64,000 bases of DNA from Zonotrichia leucophrys gambelii. Taxonomy: Eukaryota; Chordata; Aves; Passeriformes; Passerellidae. How positions within the stretch are numbered: position 1 is the first letter of the stretch; each line of letters begins with the position of its first letter. Of this stretch, positions 1-10,487 are shown in pieces. The stretch covers positions 72,020,046-72,084,045 of the forward strand of contig NC_088200.1 of NCBI RefSeq assembly GCF_028769735.1. The letters are read 5' to 3'. The notes beneath the pieces are model-generated. The model had not been told where the DNA came from and ran no database searches. It was given only the letters and a program-made list of their open reading frames with translations. A program made the position numbers and the translations under genes.

Positions 1-2036
1 CTCTCTCTTTATAGGAGCTTTTAGCAGAGTAGGGTGCAATTCAATTTGAGGAGAATTTAACTGTTTTATAGGGTAAAATTCTCACTGTCAAGTGCACGAT
101 GATTCAGTGTTTAACTTAATTTATTACAATAATATCCAAAGGTGGCAACATATATTGACATTGTCACTTGAACCAGGACATTGGAATGAAATGAGCATAC
201 CATAAAGCCAGATGAAGGATATCCATGTCCATCAAGTACCTCAAACATTTGCAAACTGCTTTTTTGAAGCCACCAATGTACTTTCATGCTGATTTAGCAG
301 ACATTCTCAGTGCCACTGTTCTCCACAGAACCCCGAGTCTCTGAGCTTTGCTTATAAATGGATATATTTTGTTGAAGTGTGGAGATGAAATAGGGTTGTC
401 CTGCTGTCCTTAAGGTCGTCCTTAATATGTCTGTGTCTCTATTCCACTGTGCCCTGAGTCTTTGCATCATCACATTCCTCACATGTCCTAGTAATGAGCT
501 TTCTTTCACCTGCAGTACAAATCTGAGAGAGGCATTTCAGAGGTGCCCATTTTCAAATGCACCTTATGTCCTGCAGAAACTGAGAACTGCCTCCAGATTG
601 TTACTCCATCTTCAAAATGTTGTTTTATGGCAATGCTAATAGTTGGCTGCCTGGGCCCTGACCAGATGGATCACAACATGTAGCTGGCCTAGTTTAATGA
701 TACCTTTTACTCAAAAACATTATGATCTGACGCTTCAAGGGGTTTGGTGTATGAATATTGCCACAACATGACATCCATGTGCATCTTTCACATAAAATTA
801 GGATTAAAGTGTTGTAAATCAGGAGTAAATTAACACCAATTTCTGGTAACTGCTAAGATGCATTTAGCAGACTGTGTGTCTGATCTTGAAGAGTAAAAAA
901 TAAAACCTCTTGTAGATGTAGTTTGGAAATAAGAAACTCTCACAACCCTGTGTTCTGCTGTGTCAAATGCTACTCTGGACAGAGACTCAGCTGTACCATC
1001 AAAAATGGATCTCCTTCTGTTCAATGACAAGACTTTCTTGTCCTCATTCCTGAGCTTGTTGTGTACCACCTCATGCTTATCTCCAGGAACCCCAACAATG
1101 ATATTTGTCCCTTTGAACAATGATATCTGTCCCTTTGAGCTGCCCTATCTCTGCTGGCTCCCCTTTCACAGCCAAATCTTGTTTTTTCTCATGTCTGTGT
1201 TAACAACAACAGAACTTGGTGGTTGCAAACAATCCCTGTTTGCCAAGGCCAGCAGCCCTTGCTGGGCTCCATGGCCTCCAGTTAACGTGTTTGGGACACA
1301 CATTATCCCCTTATCTTCTGGAATTCTGGAACACTCAGCTGCTCCAGCTTACCTTGCTGTGAAAGAAACACTCACTTATTTCCCACAGAGCAGAAGAAGG
1401 GTTGGCCTTATACTCCAGGTCCTGCTGGCAATGCAGCTCTTTTTCCACCTTCACTAATATAACATTGCCATCACTCCTTGTGCTGTTTATCCTACAGTGC
1501 TTTGAGCCTCCAAATAACCAACTCCTGACTTTCATCCATTGAGCCTTCTGGGAAACAGTATTTTTAAGTCCAGTGCCTGAATCCTTGACTAAAACACTGC
1601 TAAAACCACAATCAGGGTAAGACTAATAAGAAATAGTATTTTTGCAAGCGTTTTCAAGAGCATTGAATTTCAAGCAAGATTTTTCAGAAGTCTCCCGTGG
1701 TTTGGGTCCTAGGAAGTGTACATTTTTCAGGAGGTGTGCCAGTCCAACTCTTCCAAGAATCCTGAGCCTGCATGACAGCTTCCATGTACTCTTCACTTTA
1801 TTTCATCCTCTAAATTTACCCAGAATGAAATGTATCTCAGTCAAACCTGCTGGAGAGGCATTATTTACTGATGTCTTTAGCAGCAATATTAGAATAAGAA
1901 GTTCCTGCCTGCACCATCATCTATTCACTGGTAGGTGGTGTTCCACACCAGGTGTTGCCCTGGTGCACCTCCAGTTGTGTGGAAAGAACTGACTGCCCCA
2001 GCCTGGTTTGGCCTCAAAAGGGGAGAAATTCAAGAG
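1..2036. other. Unannotated intergenic or intronic sequence
   Basis: No coding region, RNA gene or repeat family is recognised here. The open frames are short, overlap on both strands and lack a recognisable domain. Base composition is ordinary AT-rich bird non-coding DNA. Confidence 0.6.
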
Positions 2037-2195
2037 TTTTCAGAGAATAGCAGGTTGGTTGTGGCTGGAAGGGACCTCTGCAGTTCATCTGAAACCTCCT
2101 TGCTCAAGCAGGGACACCAGGAGTGTTCCTGGATGGCTTTTCAGTATCCAAGGATGGAGAATCTACAACCTCTCTGTACAACTTATTCCAGCATT
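2037..2195 (-). repeat. CR1 LINE 3' fragment
   Basis: The + strand shows the reverse complement of the CR1 3' end: 'GGCTGGAAGGGACCTCTG', then 'CTCAAGCAGGGACACC' and an 'ACAACCTCTCTG' block, in the order expected for a minus-strand CR1. Only the last 150 bp or so are present, which is usual for 5'-truncated CR1 insertions. There is no coding capacity. It is diverged from the consensus I remember, so it is probably old. Confidence 0.8.
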
Positions 2196-5100
2196 AACTT
2201 TTAAAACAGGTAGCAGCCACTCTGACAGCATTAGAATTCTGACAGTTTCTCTTTTGAGGTAGAAAATGGAAGTAGAGGCAAAATGTGTAGGTAACTACAA
2301 GCACTTGAGGCTGTCTTTGTCATCAAGCCTTTTTATGGTGTGGGATATAAAGTTTAATTTGCACTCTATTTTTTACCAAGTTCTTCTGTGCAGCTGGAGA
2401 AGGAGTCAAAACAGAAAGCAAGCAACTTAAATAGAACATCTGAACAGCTGCATTTCATGCCCCTTCAAAGTAATTTGCTTATCTACCTTAGTTCAGATAG
2501 ATTTTGTGAGGAATTAATCACAAACATATCATATTTTCAGTAGATATGCTTTACCAATTTATTTTCAAAAGAGAGATAATCCACAGTCTGACTTCCTACT
2601 GTTTATGTTTTGAGTTTTCTTTGCACTGAGGGCAAAAAAAGGAAGACAATGCTATTCCTATTCAGTAATACTGAAAAACATTCCAAAACTGCCATTAAGT
2701 AATGTATATGTGGAGAAATAGCCAATATACAAATTGGTACTTCCACCTCTGCATGAACGAAGGGCATCTCTCATAGCAGAGTCTCTTTTCCATGTAGGCA
2801 CTGTCATGAGAGACCAGCTTTTGAAAAAACTATGGATAGCTGATGTCCAGCGGGTGGGAACTTCTCTGACAAAAGGATGGCTATTCAGAATTTGAAGCAG
2901 ATGAGAAATGCTTTTACATCTCTGAGGACCTGGTCTAGTCTGGCCATAAATTCTTCTGCCTAAAATATGTTAACTCCAAAAAAATTCATCTTTTTTTAAA
3001 TTCTGAAACAGGAACCAATCTTTTGGGAAAACCTGGCTTTCATCTGAGTAAATTAGAAAATAGTTTCAGACTCCAAATTAGAACTGCAGGAGGAACTTTG
3101 AGCATGTTCCATTTAATACAGCAATGCTTTCTTTGCAGGCTGTGCCATTCCCGTGGCTGCTCAAACACAAAGGAACTTATTTACAGAACACAGTTATCAT
3201 CTTTTCCTTTATTTTTCACAAAAAGGGCAGAAGTCGTAACAAAAGGTGCACGTGTGTAAAACCTCTCACAGCCTAGCAGACATGCACACACACATCCACA
3301 TTATATATGAATATAACACACGTGCAGGATTCTTAGACAAGAGCTGCCGCCACCTGAACAGATGGCAAAGCCACAGGCAGCTTTGCATTCGGAAGAAATG
3401 GAGGTCAGTAGAAAACAGAGCAATGCTCAGGGGAGTTTTGCAGCCTAGACAACTTGTCAGTGCCAGGGACAACCTGCACCCACCAGAGAAACAAAGGTGC
3501 CTGCTGCCAGCCATGCAATGGCATTGGAGGTGGCTGGGGGCACAGGCCAGCCCCATGCAGCTCCAGCAGCGCCAGCATCAGTAAATCGGGAAGGCAGAAA
3601 GGCCACTTGTGAACGTCAGGTGGGTGTGTTTCAGGGCCTGGTTCAAGCAGAGCTGGGGGGATATCAGCTGGTAGGAAACACTGCTGTGCTTTTTCAAACA
3701 GCGGAGTTATCTGATCAAAGATGCAGGGAGAGCTGAGTGCCTCAGGCTCACCCTCACCCTCCTCAGGTGAGGAAAACACAGAGTCCCACCACTTGCTCTC
3801 ACCCTTTTCACCTGCTCCACCTCTGATGGGGGCAGATGGCAGAAGAAAGCCAGCAGAATTGTGAAGCTATCACAGAAATATTTTCAGCACTAAAATAAGT
3901 TAAAAATTCATAAATGGGTGGGAAAATGCAATCTCATTGCTAATGCTTTTCCTGCAGTGCTAAAAATTTTATTTTAGCCTCTTAAAAAAAAAAAAAGCTC
4001 ATTCTCTTCAGGAGTTCAAATCAACCATTCCAGCAGTGGGAGTTGAAAGCCACTTTAAAGCCCAGATATGCACTAAAGAACCTGCACAACCCCAACCTGT
4101 CAGCAGCTAAGCTTAGCTTAGAAATGACATTTCAGTGGAGCAGATGTGATAGGAGTCACTGAAGTACAAGCTCAGTCCTGCCCCCAGGGTGCTGTGCCTG
4201 AGATTATGGAGCCATGGAAAAAAAACTCTTTTGTCATTGCCTTACATATTTTCTTAGAAGGTTCCTGCCCAATAAACAGCAAACAGATGCCATTGAATAT
4301 TTGATTACTTTTCTCACCCCTCAGAATCCACGTGTGCTTTGTAATTAATGGGCCCAGAAAAAAACCCAACATTAAATCCCCCTGCTTTTGATCCAGCAAG
4401 ATATGGATATGTTTAATGCCCTGTGACAGAAGACATTTATATGTAAAGTTCCTTTTTCTTAAAGAAGAAGAAGGAGAAATAAGGAAAATCCAACTGGAAG
4501 ATCACTGAAAACCAGATAAGAAGGAATTCAAGCTTGAGGTGAATCACAACCCAGCAATTTTGCAGACTTGGAACATAAAAATAGGAGTAAAATTACTAAA
4601 TTAATAAAATGAAAAACATTGCTAAAAACACCTTTGTAAGAAAATACTGCTAGTAAGGTTTCTTATATATACTTTGGGGTTTTCTTTTTTTGTAATCTTT
4701 CTTAATAGAGTCTTTATCCTGAGCCCATTTCTGACATTAGAATGGGTCAAATATATTGTCTTTCACAAACAGTACCCAAGTTTCCTCACCAAGCCTCTCC
4801 CCAAAATTTTTTTCCAATTTTGTTGGACACCCAGATCCAGACTGTCCTGTCACTGTCACTGTCCTGCAGTGTGTGGCAGAAACAATCCTCACAGTCCAGT
4901 TCTTGCTGCCCAAGGAGAGTTTGACTTCCCTCAAAAAGTAAAATCCAAGAAAATACTTTCTTTCCTAAAGTTTCTCCTGAACAGCATTCTCTCTACACTA
5001 CTAAGTGGATCTCAAATAAAAACAAGCATTTTGCTATGCAAATACAAAGATTTATTACCTGCTCCCATCCACAGGGTTACATGGGCAGAATTCACTGCCT

Positions 5101-5402
5101 GGACTGTAGCAAAGCCTTGGGAGTTGATGATTAGTCTGCTGCAAACATCCCTCATGACTAGTTTATCCATCAATCCAGAGGGAAGTACTTTTGACAATCT
5201 GAGTTTGAGCTCATCTGCTGCACTGCCAGGGAGGTGGAGCTGCAGTGTGGGACAAGGCTGTGTGAAGAGAGAAATTCACACTTTGACAAGTGCTGCAAAA
5301 GAATAGCACGTGAATCCAAACCCCAGTATTTTTTTTACCTGCTCTAAAGTTGCTGATATGGACTGTGCTGATCACCATCTTAAACTTGATCTTCCTCACA
5401 GG
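2196..5402. other. Unannotated non-coding sequence
   Basis: No gene is recognised. The longest frames, up to 210 codons on the + strand near 4674-5306, show no domain, no codon structure and no splice-site context. A short A homopolymer lies near 3985-3998. Bases 3490-3780 are somewhat GC-richer but match nothing I recognise. Confidence 0.55.
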
Positions 5403-5608
5403 ATTTGGGAAAAATCACAGAAGACATGAGTGCAGGTGACCTCTGGTTCAACCTTTTGCTCAAAGCAAGGCTGGTGCTGCGGCTAGACAAAGTACTCAGG
5501 GCTTTGTCCAGCTGGGGCATGAAGCTCCCAAACAGAGGTGTCAAAAACCTTGCTGGGAAACCTCATCCCTGCCAGACAATCCTCACGAGAAAAAGGATTG
5601 GGTCTCCA
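5403..5608 (-). repeat. CR1 LINE 3' fragment
   Basis: The + strand carries minus-oriented CR1 blocks in order: 'GGTGACCTCTGGTTCAAC', 'TTTGCTCAAAGCAAGG', 'CTCAGGGCTTTGTCCAGCTG', then a diverged 'gacaatcctcacgagaaaaag' region. It is a 5'-truncated old copy about 0.6 kb upstream of the RING-finger coding region. There is no coding capacity, and I see no evidence that it contributes to that gene. Confidence 0.75.
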
Positions 5609-6112
5609 GTATGAGCTCCCCAGTTTTAGCTGATATCATGGGCCTGCAGGGGGAGAAGGACTTCAGTGACAGCACAGGGATGTGGCGGCTGCTGCCACCA
5701 AGCTGTGTGACATCATGGGCAGATGGATTGGGAACTCTTATCCCTCACTGCTTAAATTCTGAGTCAAAAGAGCCTGGGCCAGTCTGGCTCCAGCCTGAAG
5801 TCCGTCCAAGCAACATTGTGGAGTGTAGGATCAAGGCAGGCTGCTCTAGTGCTGGGTGGTGGCTGTTACTGCCAGATCCTGGTGCCAGTCTCAGAGCCAT
5901 CACTCCTGTTTCACTGCCCTGCCTGCTTCAGGCAGCCAAGCACTGCAGATGCAGCACTGAGGGTGAGCTGTGAAGGAAAATGTCCCTCTGGGGTGGCTGT
6001 GGGGTGGGTGACAGGACTCAGGGAGCTGGGAGGGTAGCCTTCACCAGGGGCCTGGCCACTTCTTCCTCCCTGCCCCAGGACAGCCAGTGCCCATGGCCTC
6101 TCTCTCCTGCAG
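5609..6112 (+). other. GC-richer flank upstream of the RING gene
   Basis: This 500-bp stretch is visibly richer in G and C than the sequence before it. It has overlapping short frames on both strands, none with a recognised domain. It probably holds the promoter or 5' untranslated exon and part of an intron of the RING-finger gene, since a polypyrimidine-AG acceptor ends it at 6111-6112. No TATA box is convincing, and the transcription start cannot be placed. Confidence 0.4.
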
Positions 6113-6113
6113 G
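6097..6113 (+). promoter_or_regulatory. Candidate 3' splice acceptor before the RING exon
   Basis: A pyrimidine-rich run followed by CAG and then G (cctctctctcctgcag/g) makes a good acceptor ending at 6112, about 70 bp upstream of the ATG. It suggests that the 5' untranslated region is spliced and that the whole protein lies in one exon. The donor was not identified. Confidence 0.45.
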
Positions 6114-6181
6114 AGGTGACACAGTGAGAGCAAACAGCCCCTGATCCATATCTCTCCACGAGCGTGCTGCAGAGCACAAAA

Positions 6182-7378
6182 ATGTCCACAGAGAGCAACA
6201 GCAACTGCGCCATCTGCCAGGACACTTGTGAGGACGTGGCTTCTACTCTGCCCTGTCACCACCAGTTTTGCCTGGGCTGTATCCTGCGGTGGACACAGAG
6301 AAATCCAGTGTGCCCGCTCTGCAGAAGAACAATAGTGACTGTCCGATTTTCTGATTATGGAGAAGGCAATTATCTGGAGACATCCATCACAGTCCCTGAG
6401 GAGCTGCTGGATGGCAGCAGCCAGGGAGGGAGAGCTCTCGGCAGCCTGGATGAGAACAGCTCCCATCCTCCTGTGGCATCCTCTCCATCTCCTGCATGGG
6501 ACTCACCATTCCAGGCCATGGGCATTGTCCTGCCTGAGGTGTGGGCAGAACTTTTCCATCAACAGCAGCATGTGCTGGCCCCTGTGTGGACTTGGCTGCA
6601 GCAGAGAATGGAGAGCATGTATGGGGACCAATGGTGGCTGACAGAGGGCACATTGTGCTTCATCATGCACTGCCTCTGCACTCATGGCCCAGACCAGGAG
6701 GTCATGATCCAGAGTTTGCAGGGCATCCTGGAGGAGCACACAGTGCCACTGGTCCAGGGCACCATTGGCATCATTGTGATACACTGCAGCCCAGGGGCCC
6801 AGGGGCCCAGGGGCTGCTGCACTCCCTCACTGCCACGGGTGAGGATGAGGATGACAGCCCAGCAGCCAGCAGCAGCTCCAGCAGCTCCAGATCCTCCAGC
6901 TCCTGCTCATGGATGGCCATGGATGCTCCCACCAGCAGCTCTACAGTTTTTGTGGAGAAGGAAGAAGCTGGCACAAGGGAGGCTGCCCTTTGTGAGGGTC
7001 CCCACTACTCTCCACCTCTGCCTGTCCCCCCAGAGTGGGACCAGCCCCAGGAGGATCTGGGGCAGGAGGAGGGGCTGGTGGCAGGTCCCTCTGCCCAGGG
7101 CAGCCCCTCCACGCCCTGACAGGGCAGGGACAGCTCACCTGGAGAGTTCCAGTGTCCCCCAAAGAGAAGGGACCCCAGACGCCAGGCCTCTCCCCAGGCC
7201 TGCAAGAGGCCCCCCTGACAGCATCATTAGCAGGCCTCCTGCATTATTTCTCCTAATTTTGGAGAAAAAGGAAATAAACTGTTTCCCCCACCCAGTCTCG
7301 GGGCACTGCTTTCTCCTTCTCATGATGTCTTTCCCCTTCCCCTCTTTGCCTCAAGCCTGTGCCCTCACATTCTGCTAA
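6182..7378 (+). CDS. RING-type E3 ligase, Topors-like, frameshifted
   Basis: The predicted product has an N-terminal C3HC4 RING finger typical of E3 ubiquitin ligases: C9-x2-C12-x12-C25-x-H27-x2-C30-x2-C33-x10-C44-x2-C47, counted from the methionine at 6182. That start sits in a tight 'acaaaaATG' context 8 residues before the first zinc ligand; an upstream in-frame ATG at 6164 would add only 6 residues. After the RING come 'RFSDYGEGNYLE' and a region with 'LPEVWAELF' and 'GDQWWL' (about residues 115-155), which match from memory the songbird multicopy Topors-like family. Residues 1 to about 203 read as a good member. From about 6790 the frame is lost in a tandem 8-bp repeat, and everything to the stop at 7376-7378 is out-of-frame, proline- and arginine-rich translation. 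The family would recruit E2 enzymes, probably in the nucleus; the substrate is unknown. Whether this copy is expressed cannot be judged. Confidence 0.7.
   Translation: MSTESNSNCAICQDTCEDVASTLPCHHQFCLGCILRWTQRNPVCPLCRRTIVTVRFSDYGEGNYLETSITVPEELLDGSSQGGRALGSLDENSSHPPVASSPSPAWDSPFQAMGIVLPEVWAELFHQQQHVLAPVWTWLQQRMESMYGDQWWLTEGTLCFIMHCLCTHGPDQEVMIQSLQGILEEHTVPLVQGTIGIIVIHCSPGAQGPRGCCTPSLPRVRMRMTAQQPAAAPAAPDPPAPAHGWPWMLPPAALQFLWRRKKLAQGRLPFVRVPTTLHLCLSPQSGTSPRRIWGRRRGWWQVPLPRAAPPRPDRAGTAHLESSSVPQREGTPDARPLPRPARGPPDSIISRPPALFLLILEKKEINCFPHPVSGHCFLLLMMSFPFPSLPQACALTFC
6790..6813 (+). repeat. Three tandem copies of CCCAGGGG causing a frameshift
   Basis: The 8-bp unit cccagggg occurs at 6790-6797, 6798-6805 and 6806-6813. 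Eight is not a multiple of three, so a change of one copy moves the frame. With two copies the RING frame would run straight into the acidic-serine tail seen in the other frame. Confidence 0.8.
6790..7218 (+). pseudogene. Displaced C-terminus of the Topors-like gene
   Basis: In the frame set by base 6541 the sequence continues as the expected family tail. It has 'GLLHSLTATGEDEDDSPA', then a serine run, then 'EEAGTREAALCEG', then 'GPSAQGSPSTP' and a TGA at 7117-7119. The same frame then runs 32 more codons with a basic stretch (PPKRRDPRRQ) and 'CKRPP' before a second TGA at 7216-7218, which fits the family's usual end. The tail is therefore disabled twice relative to the RING start: by the frameshift at 6790-6813 and by the stop at 7117. 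Because the reading sense is so well kept, the damage is probably recent, or one lesion is an assembly error. Confidence 0.65.
7273..7278 (+). terminator. Polyadenylation signal AATAAA of the RING gene
   Basis: A canonical AATAAA lies 55 bp after the ancestral stop at 7216-7218, the right place for a short 3' untranslated region. Cleavage would be expected at about 7290-7310, which is before the stop codon of the frame that is currently open (7376-7378). Confidence 0.6.
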
Positions 7379-10300
7379 AATTCCTGCAATTTTAATACAA
7401 CAAGGACTTGGGTATGGAATTATCCTCTTCCAGGCTGAACCCTATCCCAGTACCTCCAAAAGAGAGTACAGTGCTTGTTGTGTGGGTTGGCTTGGCTTGA
7501 TTCTGCTGGGTTGGTTTTAGCTGGTTTTTGGTCAAAGGGTGCCATCAATCAATGCCATCAGGACAGCCAGCTCTATTCTTGCCCCTCCTGAGTCCTTCCA
7601 AGCTCCTCACCCTCCGGGGGTATTTTTGAGCCGAGATCTGCTGGGGTTGTGTCACTGGTTTGCTTTTCAGAAACAATTACTGCAGCCAGAGAGCGCTTTT
7701 TAAAACCGTATGATTTGTCATCCTCCAGGGATAAGCACAGCCATCTTGACTGTTGTTTCTTCCTGCCAGCCTTGTAGTGATCTAAGGATTATCATTTAGT
7801 GATGCAGGAAAATCTAGCCCAAGCACCAGATCCAAAAGCAGCCTGATTCTGTTCTGGAGTGGGCACAATCACAGCCTGCACTGTGACTAATCCTGCCAAG
7901 CACATTTTCCTTGAAATCTCTGATAAGGAGCTGGACCATCTCCTGGTTGCAAACAAGATAGCACTATTTCCATGCCTTTTCCTTTGCGTGTTGTAGACTG
8001 TGTGGTCACACAAAGTACAAACAGTACACATGACAGTATTTGCCCAACTGAAAGTCAGTGCTTGCCACAATATGGTTTAGTCATCAATTAATAGTTCAGA
8101 TAATTAGTGGCCCCATTGACTAGTCTGTTTGCTTCTGGATGGAATAAGGTTCTACACAGGCTTGTTCAGGGAATGCCAGTGTCTCTAGACTGGACAGAGT
8201 AATTCAATAATCATTTAAAAGGAAAAGTTAACCTGTCCACAAATGAAATGGTGAGTCACAGGAGTAACTGGGAGGAAAGGAGCTTTTAAACCTTGGTAAG
8301 ATCTGGCATTTTAAAGATGGAAATTTTCTTTAAGTGAAGATATTCTTTATTAAACACTGAACTTGGGTTAGTGCTCTGAGGCACTAAACCCAGGCACAAA
8401 CTCCTGCAAGGACAGGCTGTTAGTTGTGTGACAGAGTTAATGACCTCTCTGTCATCTCAGGGACTGCTGGGAAGCATGCACAGACAGAAGCAGGGCTTTT
8501 ATTTTTGTATGGCCATTTCTGAGTCAGCTCCTTTGGTGTCCAGCCTAATTATTAAGAATTCATTCTAAAGAATTTCTCAATTCTGAAAAAATAGGACAGT
8601 ATGAGGACAGAACTTCTGTTCCCAGATGCCAGATGACAGTAAACCTTAATGAACAGATCTGGTGAAGAAACTTTAGCATGCACCTACCATTGTTTTAAAA
8701 GCAGTGTTAATATTATAGAGCTGGGGAAGTGTAAGGTGACCTTCAAAGCCATGGGTGACACCTGGAAATCACATGTTTCTTAATTTCCAGAAATTCTGAT
8801 TAACTATTGCATTCTTGCCTTTCAGAAAAAATTCTCCCTATTAGTGTATCTATAAAAAAATACTTGGCCCACTTTTCTATCAACATATATTTGACTCTCA
8901 AGCTATAGCTCCACTTCATCAAATGCTCTTTTTCTTTCCTTTAATTTAATTTCTGACACATGTGTCCATCCTACAGTTCATTAGAGCTTTTAAATTTTAA
9001 CAGTGCTCTTGGGCTGAAGGCATGAAAAAGGGAAGACTTAGGCATTTGTCATTCTGCTCTTACTGAAAAGACTGTCTTGGCTATCCATCTTTGATTCATT
9101 TTTGGACATAAATGCTCCTAAAAGAAACAATTTGGCTGTGGTTTATCTTCCCAGGTGGCCAGGGTACACCATCACTTCATGCCTTGAAAAAGACTTTGTT
9201 TCTACAGCATGTAGAAACACGTACAGCATGTTCACAGCTCCAAGGCTTTCAAGTATATATACCAGCAAAATGGGCTTGGGAAAAAGCATTTGCACATATT
9301 TATGGATTTATCCACTGTTCCACCTCTCAGAATTAAATGTTTTGAGGGAATTAATTACTAACCAGGGACTATATCCTCTGAAGGTAATTAAGGACCTGAT
9401 GCTCACTGGCGCCAATGGAGCTACACATTGTAACAATAAGCAAGGTTATGCTTTGGCAAGAAAATGCTAGAAATAGCTTCCATTTGACACAGTTTGGCTT
9501 CAATTCATGTTTTCTGTGGCAAACTGTGTGTGCCACACCCCATCTATGGGAATAACCTCTGAGTGCTGCTCTGCTACAGCTGCCTGGATCTGCAGGCTGA
9601 GGGGCTGGAGGCAGCACCTGAGGTGATGTGGTGAAGGTGAGTAATGCACCAAACTGTGGAAGGGGATGCAGGAAAGGAGGCACAGGGGTCAAAAAATGAT
9701 ATAAAGAAGGATCAGCCCATGTGGAAAACCATAGCAGTTGCAACGAAAATCATGAAAATAGCCAACACTGACTCATGCAACTTCCATGAAGTCCATAAAA
9801 GCAAGTATGTTGTCAGAGAAACAACAAAGCAGCCATGTGATTTTCAAAAAGCAATAGAAAGGTCACTTTCAGCACAGTACTGAAACACTCATAATAAGGA
9901 TTACAATTTAGGCAGTCTTGCATTCTATGCTCTGTTTTCTTCCTGAAATATAAGAAATTGCTCTCATGGACAGAAGGGATTTAAAATTGCTTTAAATTGG
10001 AGCATCACCAATGTTTCTTTGCTTACCAGTGCAAAATTTTCATCCTTCATTGTTGAATAAGAGCCACTTTGCATATTATTACATGTGGCAAGACTTAATT
10101 AGGGACCATTCAGGCTTTACAGTCATATTGGTTCAACAAAATCAGACAATCTGAAAGAGTTTCATCAAATTTGAACATAGTAAAAATGAACAAACAAACA
10201 AATAAATTAAATGCTGATGATGGGATGGGGGAAAAGAATTCCTGTTAGCTGAGATAACTGGGGAAGAATCAAAATAACCTTCCTAATGGATTACTTGGTA

Positions 10301-10432
10301 AGTGTTTGAAACTGGTGACAAATTTAAAGCTGGTGGCTGTAACATCAGAAGAATGCCTGAGCATTATTTTGTCAGTGCGAGTGCAGAATCACCACCACCA
10401 ACCAGCAGGTTTCCTTTATGGCTTTTCCAGAA

Positions 10433-10433
<1 letters not shown>
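7311..10433. other. Unannotated non-coding sequence
   Basis: No gene or repeat family is recognised between the RING gene and the long A run. The largest frames (about 120 codons near 9102-9470 and 9369-9743) overlap on opposite strands and show no domain. Confidence 0.55.

Positions 10434-10484
<51 letters not shown>
10434..10484 (+). repeat. Uninterrupted run of 51 adenines
   Basis: The run is perfectly pure. No AATAAA lies just upstream and no flanking target duplication is visible (5' side ends 'ttttccagaac', 3' side begins 'gggtggagtgg'), so a processed-retrocopy tail is not supported. A homopolymer expansion is the simpler reading. The true length is uncertain in any assembly. Poly-lysine frames crossing it are artefacts. 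Confidence 0.95.

Positions 10485-10487
<3 letters not shown>

Noticed and set aside
4674..5306. A 210-codon plus-strand frame
   Set aside because: No domain, no codon bias, biased toward F, S and L as expected from T-rich DNA, and no splice or promoter context.
6806..7378. The proline-rich end of the RING frame as a genuine C-terminus
   Set aside because: It is out-of-frame translation. The family tail is readable in another frame, and the stop lies beyond the polyadenylation signal.
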